A stretch of DNA of 38,894 nucleotides. Source: Pseudomonas sp. N40(2020). Lineage in GTDB: Bacteria; Pseudomonadota; Gammaproteobacteria; Pseudomonadales; Pseudomonadaceae. Under the pieces are notes generated by a model. The model ran no database searches. It was not told where the DNA came from and was given only the letters and a program-made list of their open reading frames with translations. Position 1 is the stretch's first letter; the number at the start of each line of letters is the position of its first letter. This document shows, piece after piece, positions 14,905 through 22,820 of this stretch. Made by a program: the position numbers and the translations under genes. The stretch covers positions 1-38,894 of the forward strand of contig NZ_JACSZV010000052.1 of NCBI RefSeq assembly GCF_014472415.1, given 5' to 3'.

Positions 14905-15903
14905 TCACTGCTCCTGCGCCCGATAAGCCCCCGGCGTCAGCCCCGTCCACTTCTTGAACGCCCGGTGAAACGCCGACGGTTCGGAAAACCCCAACTGCTC
15001 GGCAATCTGTTGCAACGACAGATCCGCCCGCCCCAAATGATAGATGGCGATATCCCGCCGCAGTTGATCCTTCAGCTCCTGAAAACTGGTGCCTTCGTCG
15101 CGCAAGTGCCGGCGCAGGGTCTGTGGGCTGATGTGCAGATGAGCGGCCACCGCTTCCAGATCCGGCCAGCGCGCACTGTCGCGGCTGAGCAAGCGGCGCA
15201 GGCGACTGCTGAGGCTGTCGCCATCATCCGGGCGTGACAGCAAGTCAGCGGGGGAGCGTTCGAGGAAGTGTTTGAGAGTGCGTTCGTCCTGCAAAAGTGG
15301 CATGTGCAAGTAGCGGCTGTGGAACAGCAGGCTGCTTTGCTGCGCTGAAAATTCCAGAGCGCAGGGGAATAGCAGATCGTATTCAGCGCCATGCGCAGGT
15401 TTTGCATAGCTGAAGGTTGCCTGCTCCAGACGGATTCGCTGGCCGATCAGCCAACTGCCGAGGCGGTGCCAGATCACCAGCAGGCTTTCGCTGAGAAAGT
15501 GATCCGGGTCCCATAATTGCGAATCGTCGAGGCTCAGGCGCACCCATTCGTCTTCGCGAGTGAGGCTCAAGCGGGGGGCTTCGGGGAATAGGCTATAAAA
15601 CATTAAGCCGCGTTGCAGGGCCTTCTCCAGATTGCGGCAGTGAATCGAGGCATGGCACATCATGGCGAAGCTGCCGGGTTTGCTCGGTGCCTTGCCAAAA
15701 CCGAGGTATTCGTCGTCCAGCGCCAGCCACAGGCCCTGGATCAACCGGGTGAACTGCTCCGGGGCGATGCGCGCACGAGGCTCATCGAGCAATTCAGGGC
15801 TGATTCCCAGTTGCTGCAACAGGCCCGCGTAGTCGAACCCCAGGCGGCGTGCGCCACCGAGGGCGGCACGGGCGAAATGACTGGCAATGGTGCGTTCGCG
15901 CAT
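14905..15903 (-). CDS. AraC-family transcriptional regulator
   Basis: This 332-residue regulator has an N-terminal arabinose-binding-like domain of the OruR/ArgR-type AraC subgroup (residues about 20-205) and a C-terminal pair of helix-turn-helix motifs (about 235-330). The latter includes HLHISPQTLRRHLRDEGTSF and AEQLGFSEPSAFHRAFKKWT, ending GLTPGAYR. The ATG at 15903 is preceded by GGAAGGA at 10 bases; an earlier in-frame ATG at 15942 has no site. It is divergent from dctA, as AraC gene PA1182 is beside dctA in P. aeruginosa. A role in dicarboxylate use is an inference from position; no effector is evident. Confidence 0.88.
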   Translation of the reverse strand: MRERTIASHFARAALGGARRLGFDYAGLLQQLGISPELLDEPRARIAPEQFTRLIQGLWLALDDEYLGFGKAPSKPGSFAMMCHASIHCRNLEKALQRGLMFYSLFPEAPRLSLTREDEWVRLSLDDSQLWDPDHFLSESLLVIWHRLGSWLIGQRIRLEQATFSYAKPAHGAEYDLLFPCALEFSAQQSSLLFHSRYLHMPLLQDERTLKHFLERSPADLLSRPDDGDSLSSRLRRLLSRDSARWPDLEAVAAHLHISPQTLRRHLRDEGTSFQELKDQLRRDIAIYHLGRADLSLQQIAEQLGFSEPSAFHRAFKKWTGLTPGAYRAQEQ

Positions 15904-15960
15904 AAGCGGCAAATCCTTCCTCAAGCGCCGGATGGTAGCCATGGGTGGCATGGGCAACAA

Positions 15961-15974
15961 GGCGGATTTCCGCC
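15961..15974 (+). promoter_or_regulatory. Palindromic site 1 upstream of dctA
   Basis: GGCGGATTTCCGCC is a 14-bp palindrome (GGCGGA / TCCGCC arms) and the exact reverse complement of the second site at 16002-16015. It is centred about 153 bp before the predicted dctA start, in the range for enhancer-binding proteins such as DctD. AraC autoregulation is the alternative. Confidence 0.6.
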
Positions 15975-16001
15975 AAATTGTAGGACGAGACTCGGTGAGT
16001 T

Positions 16002-16015
16002 GGCGGAAATCCGCC
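16002..16015 (+). promoter_or_regulatory. Palindromic site 2 upstream of dctA
   Basis: GGCGGAAATCCGCC is centred 41 bp (about four turns) from site 1 and about 112 bp before the predicted start. Flanks also match partly (TTGGCGG / CCGCCAA). Confidence 0.6.
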
Positions 16016-16094
16016 ATACCTGGGTAACCGGACGGTGACACAAATGAACCTGTAATACCTGATATCAAAAGGCTGGCAGTGAATTGCACCAATG

Positions 16095-16109
16095 TGGCAC
16101 GAGGTTTGC
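16095..16109 (+). promoter_or_regulatory. sigma-54 (-24/-12) promoter of dctA
   Basis: TGGCACG-AGGT-TTGC matches the sigma-54 consensus in full with correct spacing. The predicted start is near 16121, giving a leader of about 135 bases. dctA is RpoN-dependent with DctB/DctD in Pseudomonas and rhizobia. Confidence 0.88.
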
Positions 16110-16255
16110 GATAAGAGCGACAGAAGCGTGCGTTTATCCCTCAGGAGAAAGCGCCGTTCCAACAACAAATCCCTCCAGTGCAGGAGGGTTCGCAATTTAA
16201 GGTTTCGCGGACAACAGATGGATGTTGCCTCGTGGGACTCTTGAGGAAATTTGCA

Positions 16256-17590
16256 ATGACGACTCGTCAGCCACTCTACAAATCCCTGTACTTCCAGGTG
16301 ATCGTTGCAATCGCCATCGGCATTCTGCTCGGTCACTTCTACCCACAGACCGGTGTGGCCCTCAAGCCGCTGGGTGACGGGTTCATCAAACTGATCAAAA
16401 TGGTCATCGCCCCGATCATTTTCTGTACCGTTGTCAGCGGCATCGCCGGCATGCAGAACATGAAATCGGTGGGCAAGACTGGCGGCTACGCGCTGCTGTA
16501 CTTCGAAATCGTTTCCACCATTGCCCTGCTGATCGGTCTGGTCGTGGTTAACGTCGTGCAACCGGGCGCCGGCATGCACATCGACGTGACCACCCTGGAC
16601 GCTTCGAAAATCGCCACTTATGTGACGGCCAGTAAAGACCAGAGCATTGTCGGCTTCCTGCTTAACGTGATCCCGAACACCATTGTCGGTGCATTCGCCA
16701 CGGGCGATATCCTGCAAGTGCTGATGTTCTCGGTGATCTTCGGTTATGCCTTGCATCGCCTGGGCTCCTACGGCCGACCGCTGCTGGACATGATCGATCG
16801 CTTCGCCCACGTGATGTTCAACATCATCAACATGATCATGAAACTGGCGCCACTCGGTGCGTTCGGTGCCATGGCGTTCACCATCGGTGCCTACGGTGTC
16901 GGCTCGCTGGTGCAGTTGGGTCAGTTGATGATCTGCTTCTACATCACCTGCGTGCTGTTCGTGGTGGTGGTGCTGGGCGCGATCTGCCGCGCGCACGGTT
17001 TCAGTGTTTTGAAACTGATTCGCTACATCCGCGAAGAGCTGCTGATCGTACTGGGCACTTCGTCCTCTGAATCGGCACTGCCGCGCATGCTGATCAAGAT
17101 GGAGCGTCTGGGTGCGAAGAAATCGGTAGTCGGTCTGGTGATTCCGACCGGTTACTCGTTCAACCTCGATGGTACCTCGATCTACCTGACCATGGCGGCT
17201 GTGTTTATCGCTCAGGCGACCGACACCCAAATGGACATCACTCACCAGATCACCCTGCTGCTGGTGCTGCTGCTGTCCTCCAAAGGCGCTGCCGGTGTGA
17301 CCGGTTCGGGCTTCATCGTGCTGGCGGCCACCCTGTCGGCCGTAGGTCACTTGCCGGTGGCCGGTCTGGCGCTGATCCTGGGTATCGACCGCTTCATGTC
17401 CGAAGCCCGCGCGCTGACCAACCTGGTGGGTAACGCCGTTGCGACCATCGTTGTTGCCAAGTGGGTGAAAGAGCTGGACACCGATGTACTGCAAGCCGAA
17501 CTGGCTTCTGGCGGTCGCGGTATCTCTGATGAGCGTGAAGAAGACGACCTGGGTGTGGCTGAAGGCCCAACCCCGAGCAATGTGAAGTAA
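16256..17590 (+). CDS. dctA: C4-dicarboxylate transporter DctA
   Basis: DctA (444 residues) is a cation-coupled inner-membrane importer of succinate, fumarate and malate, of the dicarboxylate/amino acid:cation symporter family. Signatures include the serine-rich re-entrant loop LGTSSSESALPRML (about 280-295), SFNLDGTSIYLTMAAVFIAQ (about 302-321) and the second loop SSKGAAGVTGSGF. Hydrophobic segments agree with about eight TM helices. The ATG at 16256 has GAGGAA upstream and gives MTTRQPLYKSLYFQV, typical of the family; the open frame to 16178 is leader. It has its own sigma-54 promoter and terminator, so it is monocistronic. Confidence 0.96.
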   Translation: MTTRQPLYKSLYFQVIVAIAIGILLGHFYPQTGVALKPLGDGFIKLIKMVIAPIIFCTVVSGIAGMQNMKSVGKTGGYALLYFEIVSTIALLIGLVVVNVVQPGAGMHIDVTTLDASKIATYVTASKDQSIVGFLLNVIPNTIVGAFATGDILQVLMFSVIFGYALHRLGSYGRPLLDMIDRFAHVMFNIINMIMKLAPLGAFGAMAFTIGAYGVGSLVQLGQLMICFYITCVLFVVVVLGAICRAHGFSVLKLIRYIREELLIVLGTSSSESALPRMLIKMERLGAKKSVVGLVIPTGYSFNLDGTSIYLTMAAVFIAQATDTQMDITHQITLLLVLLLSSKGAAGVTGSGFIVLAATLSAVGHLPVAGLALILGIDRFMSEARALTNLVGNAVATIVVAKWVKELDTDVLQAELASGGRGISDEREEDDLGVAEGPTPSNVK

Positions 17591-17604
17591 GCATCGCTTG
17601 AAAG

Positions 17605-17630
17605 AAAAAACCCGCTTCGGCGGGTTTTTT
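17605..17630 (+). terminator. Rho-independent terminator of dctA
   Basis: AAAAAACCCGC-TTCG-GCGGGTTTTTT forms an 11-bp stem with a stable TTCG tetraloop and a T6 run, starting 15 bases after the dctA stop. Confidence 0.95.
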
Positions 17631-17735
17631 CTTGCCCGGGATTTGAGCGCAACGGTCACTGCGCCTGATGGATCCGGTGATTGCTGTAAGCGCCATCGCT
17701 GCCTAGGCTGGGTGCATCGCACAAGGAGTTCGCCC

Positions 17736-18917
17736 ATGTCCGCACCGCTGGCCTCACTCAAGATTCTGGATTTCTCGACCCTGTTGCCGGGGCCGTTCGC
17801 CTCGCTGCTGTTGGCGGACATGGGCGCCGAGGTGCTGCGCATCGAATCGCCGACGCGCCTGGATCTGCTGCGGGTGTTGCCGCCACATGATCAGGGAATG
17901 TCGGCCAGTCACGCGTATCTCAACCGCAACAAGCGCAGCCTGGCGCTGGATCTGAAACAGCCAGACGCACTTGAAGTGGTCAAGCAACTGCTCGCCGATT
18001 ACGACATCGTCCTGGAGCAGTTTCGCCCCGGCGTGATGGAGCGCCTGGGCCTGGGTTATGAGGCTCTGAAAGCAATCAACCCGAAGCTGATTTACGTGTC
18101 GATCACCGGTTACGGCCAGACCGGCCCGTACAAGGATCGCGCCGGGCATGACATCAACTATCTGGCGCTGGCCGGGCTCGCTAGCTACACCGGCCGGGCT
18201 GACAGCGGGCCGTTGCCGCTGGGCATGCAGGTGGCGGATGTCGCTGGCGGTTCGCTGCACGGGGTGATCGGCTTGCTGGCGGCGGTGATTGCTCGGCAGC
18301 AGACCGGGCAGGGCACGCATCTGGATGTGAGCATGACTGATTGCGCGTTCAGCCTGAACGCCATGGCCGGCGCCGGGTATCTGGCCTGTGGTGAGGAGCC
18401 GGGCTGGGAAGACCAGATGCTCAATGGCGGCAGCTTTTATGACTACTACCGATCTCGCGATGGGCGCTGGATGTCGGTGGGCAGTCTTGAGCCGGGATTC
18501 ATGCAGCCATTGTGTGCGGCGCTGGGCCGGCCTGAGTTGGCGGCGCAAGGCTTGTCACCCAAACCCGAGCAACAGCAGGCGCTGAAGGAGGCGTTGAAGG
18601 TCGAGTTCGAGAAGCATGACTTTGCAGCGCTGTGTACGTTGTTTGCCGGGATTGATGCGTGTGTCGAGCCGGTGTTGAGTCTGAGCGAGGCAGTGAAACA
18701 TCCGCAATTGCAGGCGCGGGAGCTGGTGACGCAGGTGCCGCGGGGGGATGGGACGATGCAGGCGCAGATTGCTTGTCCGTTGAAGTTTTCCGAGGATTTG
18801 CCTGCCCCCCGGCATCTCGGGGCGGGGTTGGGGCAGCATACGGATCAGGTGTTGGGGGAGTTGGGGTTTAGTGCTGAGCGGATCGTTGAACTGCGCCTAG
18901 CCAAGGTCATTCTCTAG
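17736..18917 (+). CDS. CaiB/BaiF family CoA-transferase (racemase-like)
   Basis: This 393-residue protein belongs to family III CoA-transferases, a group that includes alpha-methylacyl-CoA racemase. Seen are the N-terminal LKILDFSTLLPGPFASLLLA and GAEVLRIE (nucleotide part of CoA), DIVLEQFRPGVMERLGLGYE, and the GHDINYLALAGL motif (His138, Asp139) characteristic of the racemase branch. The full fold length is present. Start ATG at 17736 has AAGGAG. Substrate cannot be set from sequence; either an acyl-CoA racemase or a CoA-transferase is possible. Downstream is a REPIN, then convergent genes, so it is probably a single-gene unit. Confidence 0.87.
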   Translation: MSAPLASLKILDFSTLLPGPFASLLLADMGAEVLRIESPTRLDLLRVLPPHDQGMSASHAYLNRNKRSLALDLKQPDALEVVKQLLADYDIVLEQFRPGVMERLGLGYEALKAINPKLIYVSITGYGQTGPYKDRAGHDINYLALAGLASYTGRADSGPLPLGMQVADVAGGSLHGVIGLLAAVIARQQTGQGTHLDVSMTDCAFSLNAMAGAGYLACGEEPGWEDQMLNGGSFYDYYRSRDGRWMSVGSLEPGFMQPLCAALGRPELAAQGLSPKPEQQQALKEALKVEFEKHDFAALCTLFAGIDACVEPVLSLSEAVKHPQLQARELVTQVPRGDGTMQAQIACPLKFSEDLPAPRHLGAGLGQHTDQVLGELGFSAERIVELRLAKVIL

Positions 18918-18933
18918 TGTCTGTACCTGCCCT

Positions 18934-18997
18934 TTCGCGAGCAGGCTCGCTCCCACAGGTGACTGAATTCCAGGGTTGGAGCGAGCCTGCTCGCGAA
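18934..18997. repeat. REPIN, TTCGCGAGCAGGCTCGCTCC class
   Basis: Inverted pair of the same REP class as 9355-9420; the right copy has one change (GTTGGAGC for GTGGGAGC). It sits between the convergent CoA-transferase and SprT-like genes, and may serve both 3' ends. Confidence 0.9.
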
Positions 18998-19026
18998 GAG
19001 GTCAATGTGAAGGACACAAACCTCAA

Positions 19027-19521
19027 TTATTCGACCCGCATCTCACCGCTGAACACCAAAGTATTCCGGCATCGGCGACACAAATACCGCCGCCCCTGCC
19101 TGACCAGGCTATGGCGCTGCGCCGAAAACGGAAAATCACTGTCCGCGCATGGGCACTTGTAGATGTAGCGGGTCACGCTGCGGCGTTTGATTGCGTAGGT
19201 GTGGCAGCGATCCGGCGGCAGTTCGTAAACGCCGCGCATGATCAGTTGCCACTCCTCGCCGTGGGGCTGGATGCGGTCGCCGAACAACTGATGGGCGATC
19301 AGGTGCGCGACTTCGTGGGCCACGGTCTGCTTGAGGAAGTGTTCGGTGTTTTCCCGGTACAGCTGCGGGTTGAAGCGCAGCAGGTTCTCGTGCAGATGCG
19401 CGACCCCGGCTTTTTGCCCGCGCAGCTTGAGACTCACCACAGGGCGTTGGAAATGACGTTTGAAAAAGGATTCAGCGAGTTGGTAACAGTCTTCGACGCG
19501 GGTATTGAGTTGCTCGGGCAT
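19027..19521 (-). CDS. sprT: SprT family zinc metallopeptidase-like protein
   Basis: The 164-residue protein has the SprT-like layout: HExxH-type zinc site HEVAHLIAH (residues 69-77) and a C-terminal zinc ribbon formed by CPC and CRRC (about 122-154). The family includes E. coli SprT and, more distantly, the eukaryotic DNA-protein crosslink protease Spartan; the bacterial role is little known. The ATG at 19521 gives the family N-terminus and has GGAG 11 bases upstream. The open frame reaches 19665 but that part is leader. It follows the YIP1 gene on the same strand with a hairpin between. Confidence 0.88.
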   Translation of the reverse strand: MPEQLNTRVEDCYQLAESFFKRHFQRPVVSLKLRGQKAGVAHLHENLLRFNPQLYRENTEHFLKQTVAHEVAHLIAHQLFGDRIQPHGEEWQLIMRGVYELPPDRCHTYAIKRRSVTRYIYKCPCADSDFPFSAQRHSLVRQGRRYLCRRCRNTLVFSGEMRVE

Positions 19522-19611
19522 GCTTGATGGATCTCCAGAGGCGTCGAGTATGCCGCAACCCTCGGGACTTGCGAATCGCTGAACTGCCGAATGGTCATCC
19601 TCCACACGAGA

Positions 19612-19631
19612 AGGCCGCCTTGCGGCGGCCT
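19612..19631 (-). terminator. Hairpin between the YIP1 gene and sprT
   Basis: A perfect 8-bp stem AGGCCGCC / GGCGGCCT with a 4-base loop lies 38 bases past the YIP1-protein stop. The following minus-strand tail (TCTCGTG) is poor in T, so it is a weak terminator or a processing hairpin. Confidence 0.5.
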
Positions 19632-19669
19632 GTATTGGCAGATCTTGTTTTTCTCGGTGAGTCATTGCG

Positions 19670-20272
19670 CTAGTTGGTATAGACGGGCCCCACGCCCAGT
19701 CCCCAGACGATCACGGTGAACGCCATGATGGCCACCAGCACCACCAGACCCACCGCCAGCACTGAGCTGGAAAACAGAAAGCCTTCATCTGACGGAATAT
19801 TCATGAAGGTCGGCAACCCGACATACAGTAGATACACCGTGTAGCAGATGGCGGCCGTGCCGACGATCATCCCCAGCCACATGTGCGGATATAGCGCTGC
19901 CAGCCCGCCGACAAACAACGGTGTCGCGGTGTACGTGGCAAACGCCACGCAACGGGCCAGGCTCGGGTTGGCGTCATAAGTGCGGGCCATCCAGTGCACA
20001 AAGGCGCCCATGACCGCGACACCGCCGAGCATTGCCAGGTACGACATGACCGTCATCCAGATGGCGCTTTCAACGGTGAGCATGACCGGCGCGCGGTTGC
20101 CGATCACCCAGCCGACCTGCGTGGTGCCGATGAAGGCCGACACGGCCGGGATTGCCGCCAGAATCAGCGTGTGCGTGAGATACATGTGGCTGATGCTTTC
20201 CTCTTGGTCGCCACGGATTTCCTTCCATTCCTGATCGGGGTGGGTAAAAAGTCCCACTACGTGATGGATCAT
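19670..20272 (-). CDS. YIP1 family inner-membrane protein
   Basis: This 200-residue protein has about five hydrophobic spans (near 32-52, 62-95, 110-135, 138-160, 168-195) and the N-terminal segment VVGLFTHPDQEWKEIR typical of bacterial YIP1-domain proteins. The function of these proteins in bacteria is not established. The ATG at 20272 has a good AGAGGAG site; the open frame to 20341 is not needed. It is upstream of sprT on the same strand. The promoter is probably in the 20273-20490 region, which shows no clear motif. Confidence 0.85.
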   Translation of the reverse strand: MIHHVVGLFTHPDQEWKEIRGDQEESISHMYLTHTLILAAIPAVSAFIGTTQVGWVIGNRAPVMLTVESAIWMTVMSYLAMLGGVAVMGAFVHWMARTYDANPSLARCVAFATYTATPLFVGGLAALYPHMWLGMIVGTAAICYTVYLLYVGLPTFMNIPSDEGFLFSSSVLAVGLVVLVAIMAFTVIVWGLGVGPVYTN

Positions 20273-20495
20273 GCCAGTCACTCCTCTTGTTATTGCCGTC
20301 GCCCCCCAGCGGAGCGCTTTCGGGCCAATGAGGCCGAGCAAATTCAGGTCTTCAGATGTATGCGACCTTATGTCGCAGTATAGAAAGGTCTTAACCGCAC
20401 AGGCACTAGGGGCTTAGAGCAAATCGCGCTGTAAACGCTGGGCTTAATCGCCGCAGGGTCTTGGCATCAGCTCTGTTTTATCTTTGAAATACATT

Positions 20496-20628
20496 TGTGG
20501 TGAGGGGATTTATCCCCGATGGGGTGCGGAGGAGCCCTAAAACCTCAGAACTCTATTTTCCCGATACTTCCCGTTGGATGGCTTGACGACTGCTGCGCAG
20601 CCGATCGGGGATAAATCCCCTCGCCACA
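20496..20628. repeat. Inverted repeat pair, GAGGGGATTTATCCCCGAT class
   Basis: TGTGGTGAGGGGATTTATCC (continuing CCGAT) at 20496-20520 and its inverted copy ATCGGGGATAAATCCCCTCG (20603-20628 in full) enclose an 82-base spacer. This is a third REP class, different from the other two. The 20273-20736 gap between the YIP1 gene and ttcA holds this element and otherwise nothing I recognise. Confidence 0.88.
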
Positions 20629-20736
20629 GAGGGCAATGCAGACCTCGGAAGAATGGGACAGACCCGCGGCCCTTCGCCCCCACGACGTTTTTGCGTAAAA
20701 TGCCCGCCTTTCGTCACACCTCACGGATTTCGCGTC

Positions 20737-21561
20737 ATGGGCACTCTTACGGTCAACCAGAACAAACTGCAAAAGCGCCTGCGCCGCCTGGCCGGCGAAG
20801 CTGTTGCCGACTTCAACATGATCGAAGACGGCGACAAGGTCATGGTCTGCCTGTCCGGGGGCAAGGACAGCTACACCATGCTCGACGTGCTGATGCACCT
20901 GCAGAAGGTTGCACCGATCAAGTTCGAGATCGTCGCCGTGAACATGGACCAGAAGCAGCCGGGCTTCCCCGAGCACGTGCTGCCGGCCTACCTCAAAACG
21001 CTGGGCATCGAGTACCACATCGTCGAGAAAGACACCTACTCGGTGGTCAAGGAGCTGATTCCGGAAGGCAAGACCACGTGCTCGCTGTGCTCGCGTCTGC
21101 GTCGCGGCACGCTGTACACCTTTGCCGACGAAATCGGCGCGACCAAAATGGCCCTCGGTCATCATCGCGACGACATCGTCGAGACGTTCTTCCTCAACAT
21201 GTTTTTCAACGGCAGCCTCAAGGCGATGCCGCCGAAGCTGCGCGCCGATGATGGCCGCAACGTGGTGATCCGTCCGCTGGCGTACTGCAACGAGAAAGAC
21301 ATTCAGGCTTACTCGGACTTGAAGGAATTCCCGATCATCCCGTGCAACCTCTGCGGCTCGCAGGAAAACCTGCAGCGTCAGGTGGTCAAGGAAATGCTCC
21401 AGGACTGGGATCGCAAGACCCCGGGTCGTACCGAAAGCATCTTCCGCAGCCTGCAGAACGTGGTGCCGTCGCAACTGGCCGACCGCAACCTGTTCGACTT
21501 CACCAGCCTCAAGATCGACGAAACCGCGGCGTCGCGCTTCGTCAATGTCGTGAACCTCTGA
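20737..21561 (+). CDS. ttcA: tRNA 2-thiocytidine biosynthesis protein TtcA
   Basis: TtcA (274 residues) thiolates cytidine 32 in tRNA, using ATP and an iron-sulfur cluster. The PP-loop SGGKDS lies at 40-45. The cluster/catalytic cysteine pairs are Cys115/Cys118 (CSLCSR) and Cys203/Cys206 (CNLCGS), and LGHHRDDIVETFFLN is family-conserved. Start at 20737 gives MGTLTVNQNKLQKRL, the usual Pseudomonas N-terminus; the upstream frame is leader. A terminator follows at 21583-21610 before the next gene on the same strand. Confidence 0.96.
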   Translation: MGTLTVNQNKLQKRLRRLAGEAVADFNMIEDGDKVMVCLSGGKDSYTMLDVLMHLQKVAPIKFEIVAVNMDQKQPGFPEHVLPAYLKTLGIEYHIVEKDTYSVVKELIPEGKTTCSLCSRLRRGTLYTFADEIGATKMALGHHRDDIVETFFLNMFFNGSLKAMPPKLRADDGRNVVIRPLAYCNEKDIQAYSDLKEFPIIPCNLCGSQENLQRQVVKEMLQDWDRKTPGRTESIFRSLQNVVPSQLADRNLFDFTSLKIDETAASRFVNVVNL

Positions 21562-21582
21562 CGGTTTCGGCAGCTCTGACTT

Positions 21583-21610
21583 ACGGCGCTTGCGGGCGCC
21601 GTTTTTATTT
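21583..21610 (+). terminator. Rho-independent terminator of ttcA
   Basis: A 7-bp stem ACGGCGC / GCGCCGT with a 6-base loop is followed by TTTTATTTT. It lies only about 18 bases before the next start codon, so it may also attenuate read-through into the Tag-like gene. Confidence 0.85.
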
Positions 21611-21628
21611 TCATTTCAAGGAGAGGGC

Positions 21629-22303
21629 ATGCGCGATTACAAGTGGCTGCACGAATACTGTCTGAACCGCTTTGGTTCAGCGGCTGAACTGGAAGCCCAT
21701 CTGCCCGTTCCCAAGACCCCGGCACAACTGCGCAGGATCAGCGACGACCGTTACCTCTCGACCATGGCCCTGCGTGTGTTTCGCGCCGGGCTCAAGCACA
21801 GTCTGGTGGACGCCAAGTGGCCGGCCTTCGAAGAAGTGTTCTTCAAGTTCGATCCGGAAAAAGTCGTACTGATGAGTGCCGAACATCTTGAGCGGCTGAT
21901 GCAGGATGCGCGGATTATTCGTCACCTGGGCAAGCTCAAGAGTGTGCCGCGCAATGCGCAGTTCATTCTGGATGTGGAGAAAGAGAAGGGCAGTTTCGGC
22001 GCGTTGATCGCCGACTGGCCGGTGACCGATATCGTCGGCCTGTGGACGTACCTGAAAAAGCACGGCCATCAATTGGGCGGGCTGTCGGCGCCACGGTTTT
22101 TGCGCATGGTCGGCAAGGATACGTTTGTACCGAGCTACGACGTGGTCGCTGCACTGAATGCGCAGAAGATCGTCGACAAGGCGCCGACCAGTTTGCGCGA
22201 TCTGGCGATTGTGCAGAACGTGTTCAACCAGTGGCATGAGGAGAGTGGCGGGCGGCCGATGAGCCAGATTTCGATGATGCTGGCCTACACCGTCAATCAT
22301 TAA
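21629..22303 (+). CDS. DNA-3-methyladenine glycosylase I (Tag)-like protein
   Basis: This 224-residue protein shows the helix-hairpin-helix glycosylase core of the Tag family: FDPEKVVLMSAEHLERLMQD then ARIIRHLGKLKSVPRNAQFI (about 75-115), matching the FDPxKV and DAxIIRHxGK stretch of E. coli Tag. It lacks the N-terminal RCxW start and the His/Cys pair near the C-terminus that bind zinc in Tag, and is longer. It is therefore a divergent member; alkyl-base excision activity is plausible but not assured. The ATG at 21629 has AAGGAGAGG directly upstream. A REPIN follows the stop. Confidence 0.78.
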   Translation: MRDYKWLHEYCLNRFGSAAELEAHLPVPKTPAQLRRISDDRYLSTMALRVFRAGLKHSLVDAKWPAFEEVFFKFDPEKVVLMSAEHLERLMQDARIIRHLGKLKSVPRNAQFILDVEKEKGSFGALIADWPVTDIVGLWTYLKKHGHQLGGLSAPRFLRMVGKDTFVPSYDVVAALNAQKIVDKAPTSLRDLAIVQNVFNQWHEESGGRPMSQISMMLAYTVNH

Positions 22304-22318
22304 GACCGCGTCGCCCCA

Positions 22319-22384
22319 TTCGCGAGCAGGCTCGCTCCCACAGGGGGAATACATTTCAAATGTGGGAGCGAGCCTGCTCGCGAA
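22319..22384. repeat. REPIN, TTCGCGAGCAGGCTCGCTCCCACA class
   Basis: Perfect inverted 24-base units around an 18-base spacer, very like 9355-9420. It lies between the convergent Tag-like and DUF2069 genes. Confidence 0.93.
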
Positions 22385-22393
22385 GGCGTCATA

Positions 22394-22819
22394 TCAGGCG
22401 ACGCTGATCTCGCCTTCACCCGCCAACTTGCGATTCAACTGGTACCGCCACCGCACATACAGCAGCGCCGAGCAGAACACCGCCAAACTCGCGAGCATCT
22501 CCAGCACACCAAACCAGTGTCGGTTCGGGTCATACGCCGCCAGTGCGCCTTTGATGAAGTACAGATTCACCACAAAACACATCCACGAATGACCGCGGGC
22601 ACTGCCCATGATCATCGCCGGGGCGAGAACGAGCCACGGGATCAGTTCGACCAGCAGAATCACCCACGGTCGCGCGCCATGCAGGTCGGCGAATATCAGG
22701 TAGTAAGCGGCGAGTAATCCGGCGAGGGCAAAAAAGCTCAGCAGGCTGAGCACCCGCATCGCTTTTACCCGCGGCTCAAGCCACTCGACGGAGGGCAGGA
22801 CTTTCGGCTTCTTCGCCAC
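22394..22819 (-). CDS. DUF2069 inner-membrane protein
   Basis: The 141-residue protein has four hydrophobic segments (about 22-44, 50-72, 78-96, 103-122) and belongs to DUF2069 by its pattern; no function is known. The start is GTG at 22819, one base after the wrbA stop, with GGAGG of the wrbA tail 6 bases upstream. The frame is open to 22936, but that overlaps wrbA and is rejected. It forms the last gene of arsC-like / wrbA / DUF2069, an order also seen around PA0949-PA0952. Confidence 0.82.
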   Translation of the reverse strand: MAKKPKVLPSVEWLEPRVKAMRVLSLLSFFALAGLLAAYYLIFADLHGARPWVILLVELIPWLVLAPAMIMGSARGHSWMCFVVNLYFIKGALAAYDPNRHWFGVLEMLASLAVFCSALLYVRWRYQLNRKLAGEGEISVA

Positions 22820-22820
22820 G

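Noticed and set aside
14118..14957. Several short open frames within the long inverted repeat.
   Set aside because: They read through repeat arms and REPs on both strands, are Arg/Pro rich and have no ribosome sites.
15794..17842. A 682-codon minus-strand frame over dctA and its promoter.
   Set aside because: It would run through the dctA terminator, promoter and part of the AraC gene; dctA is unmistakable on the plus strand.
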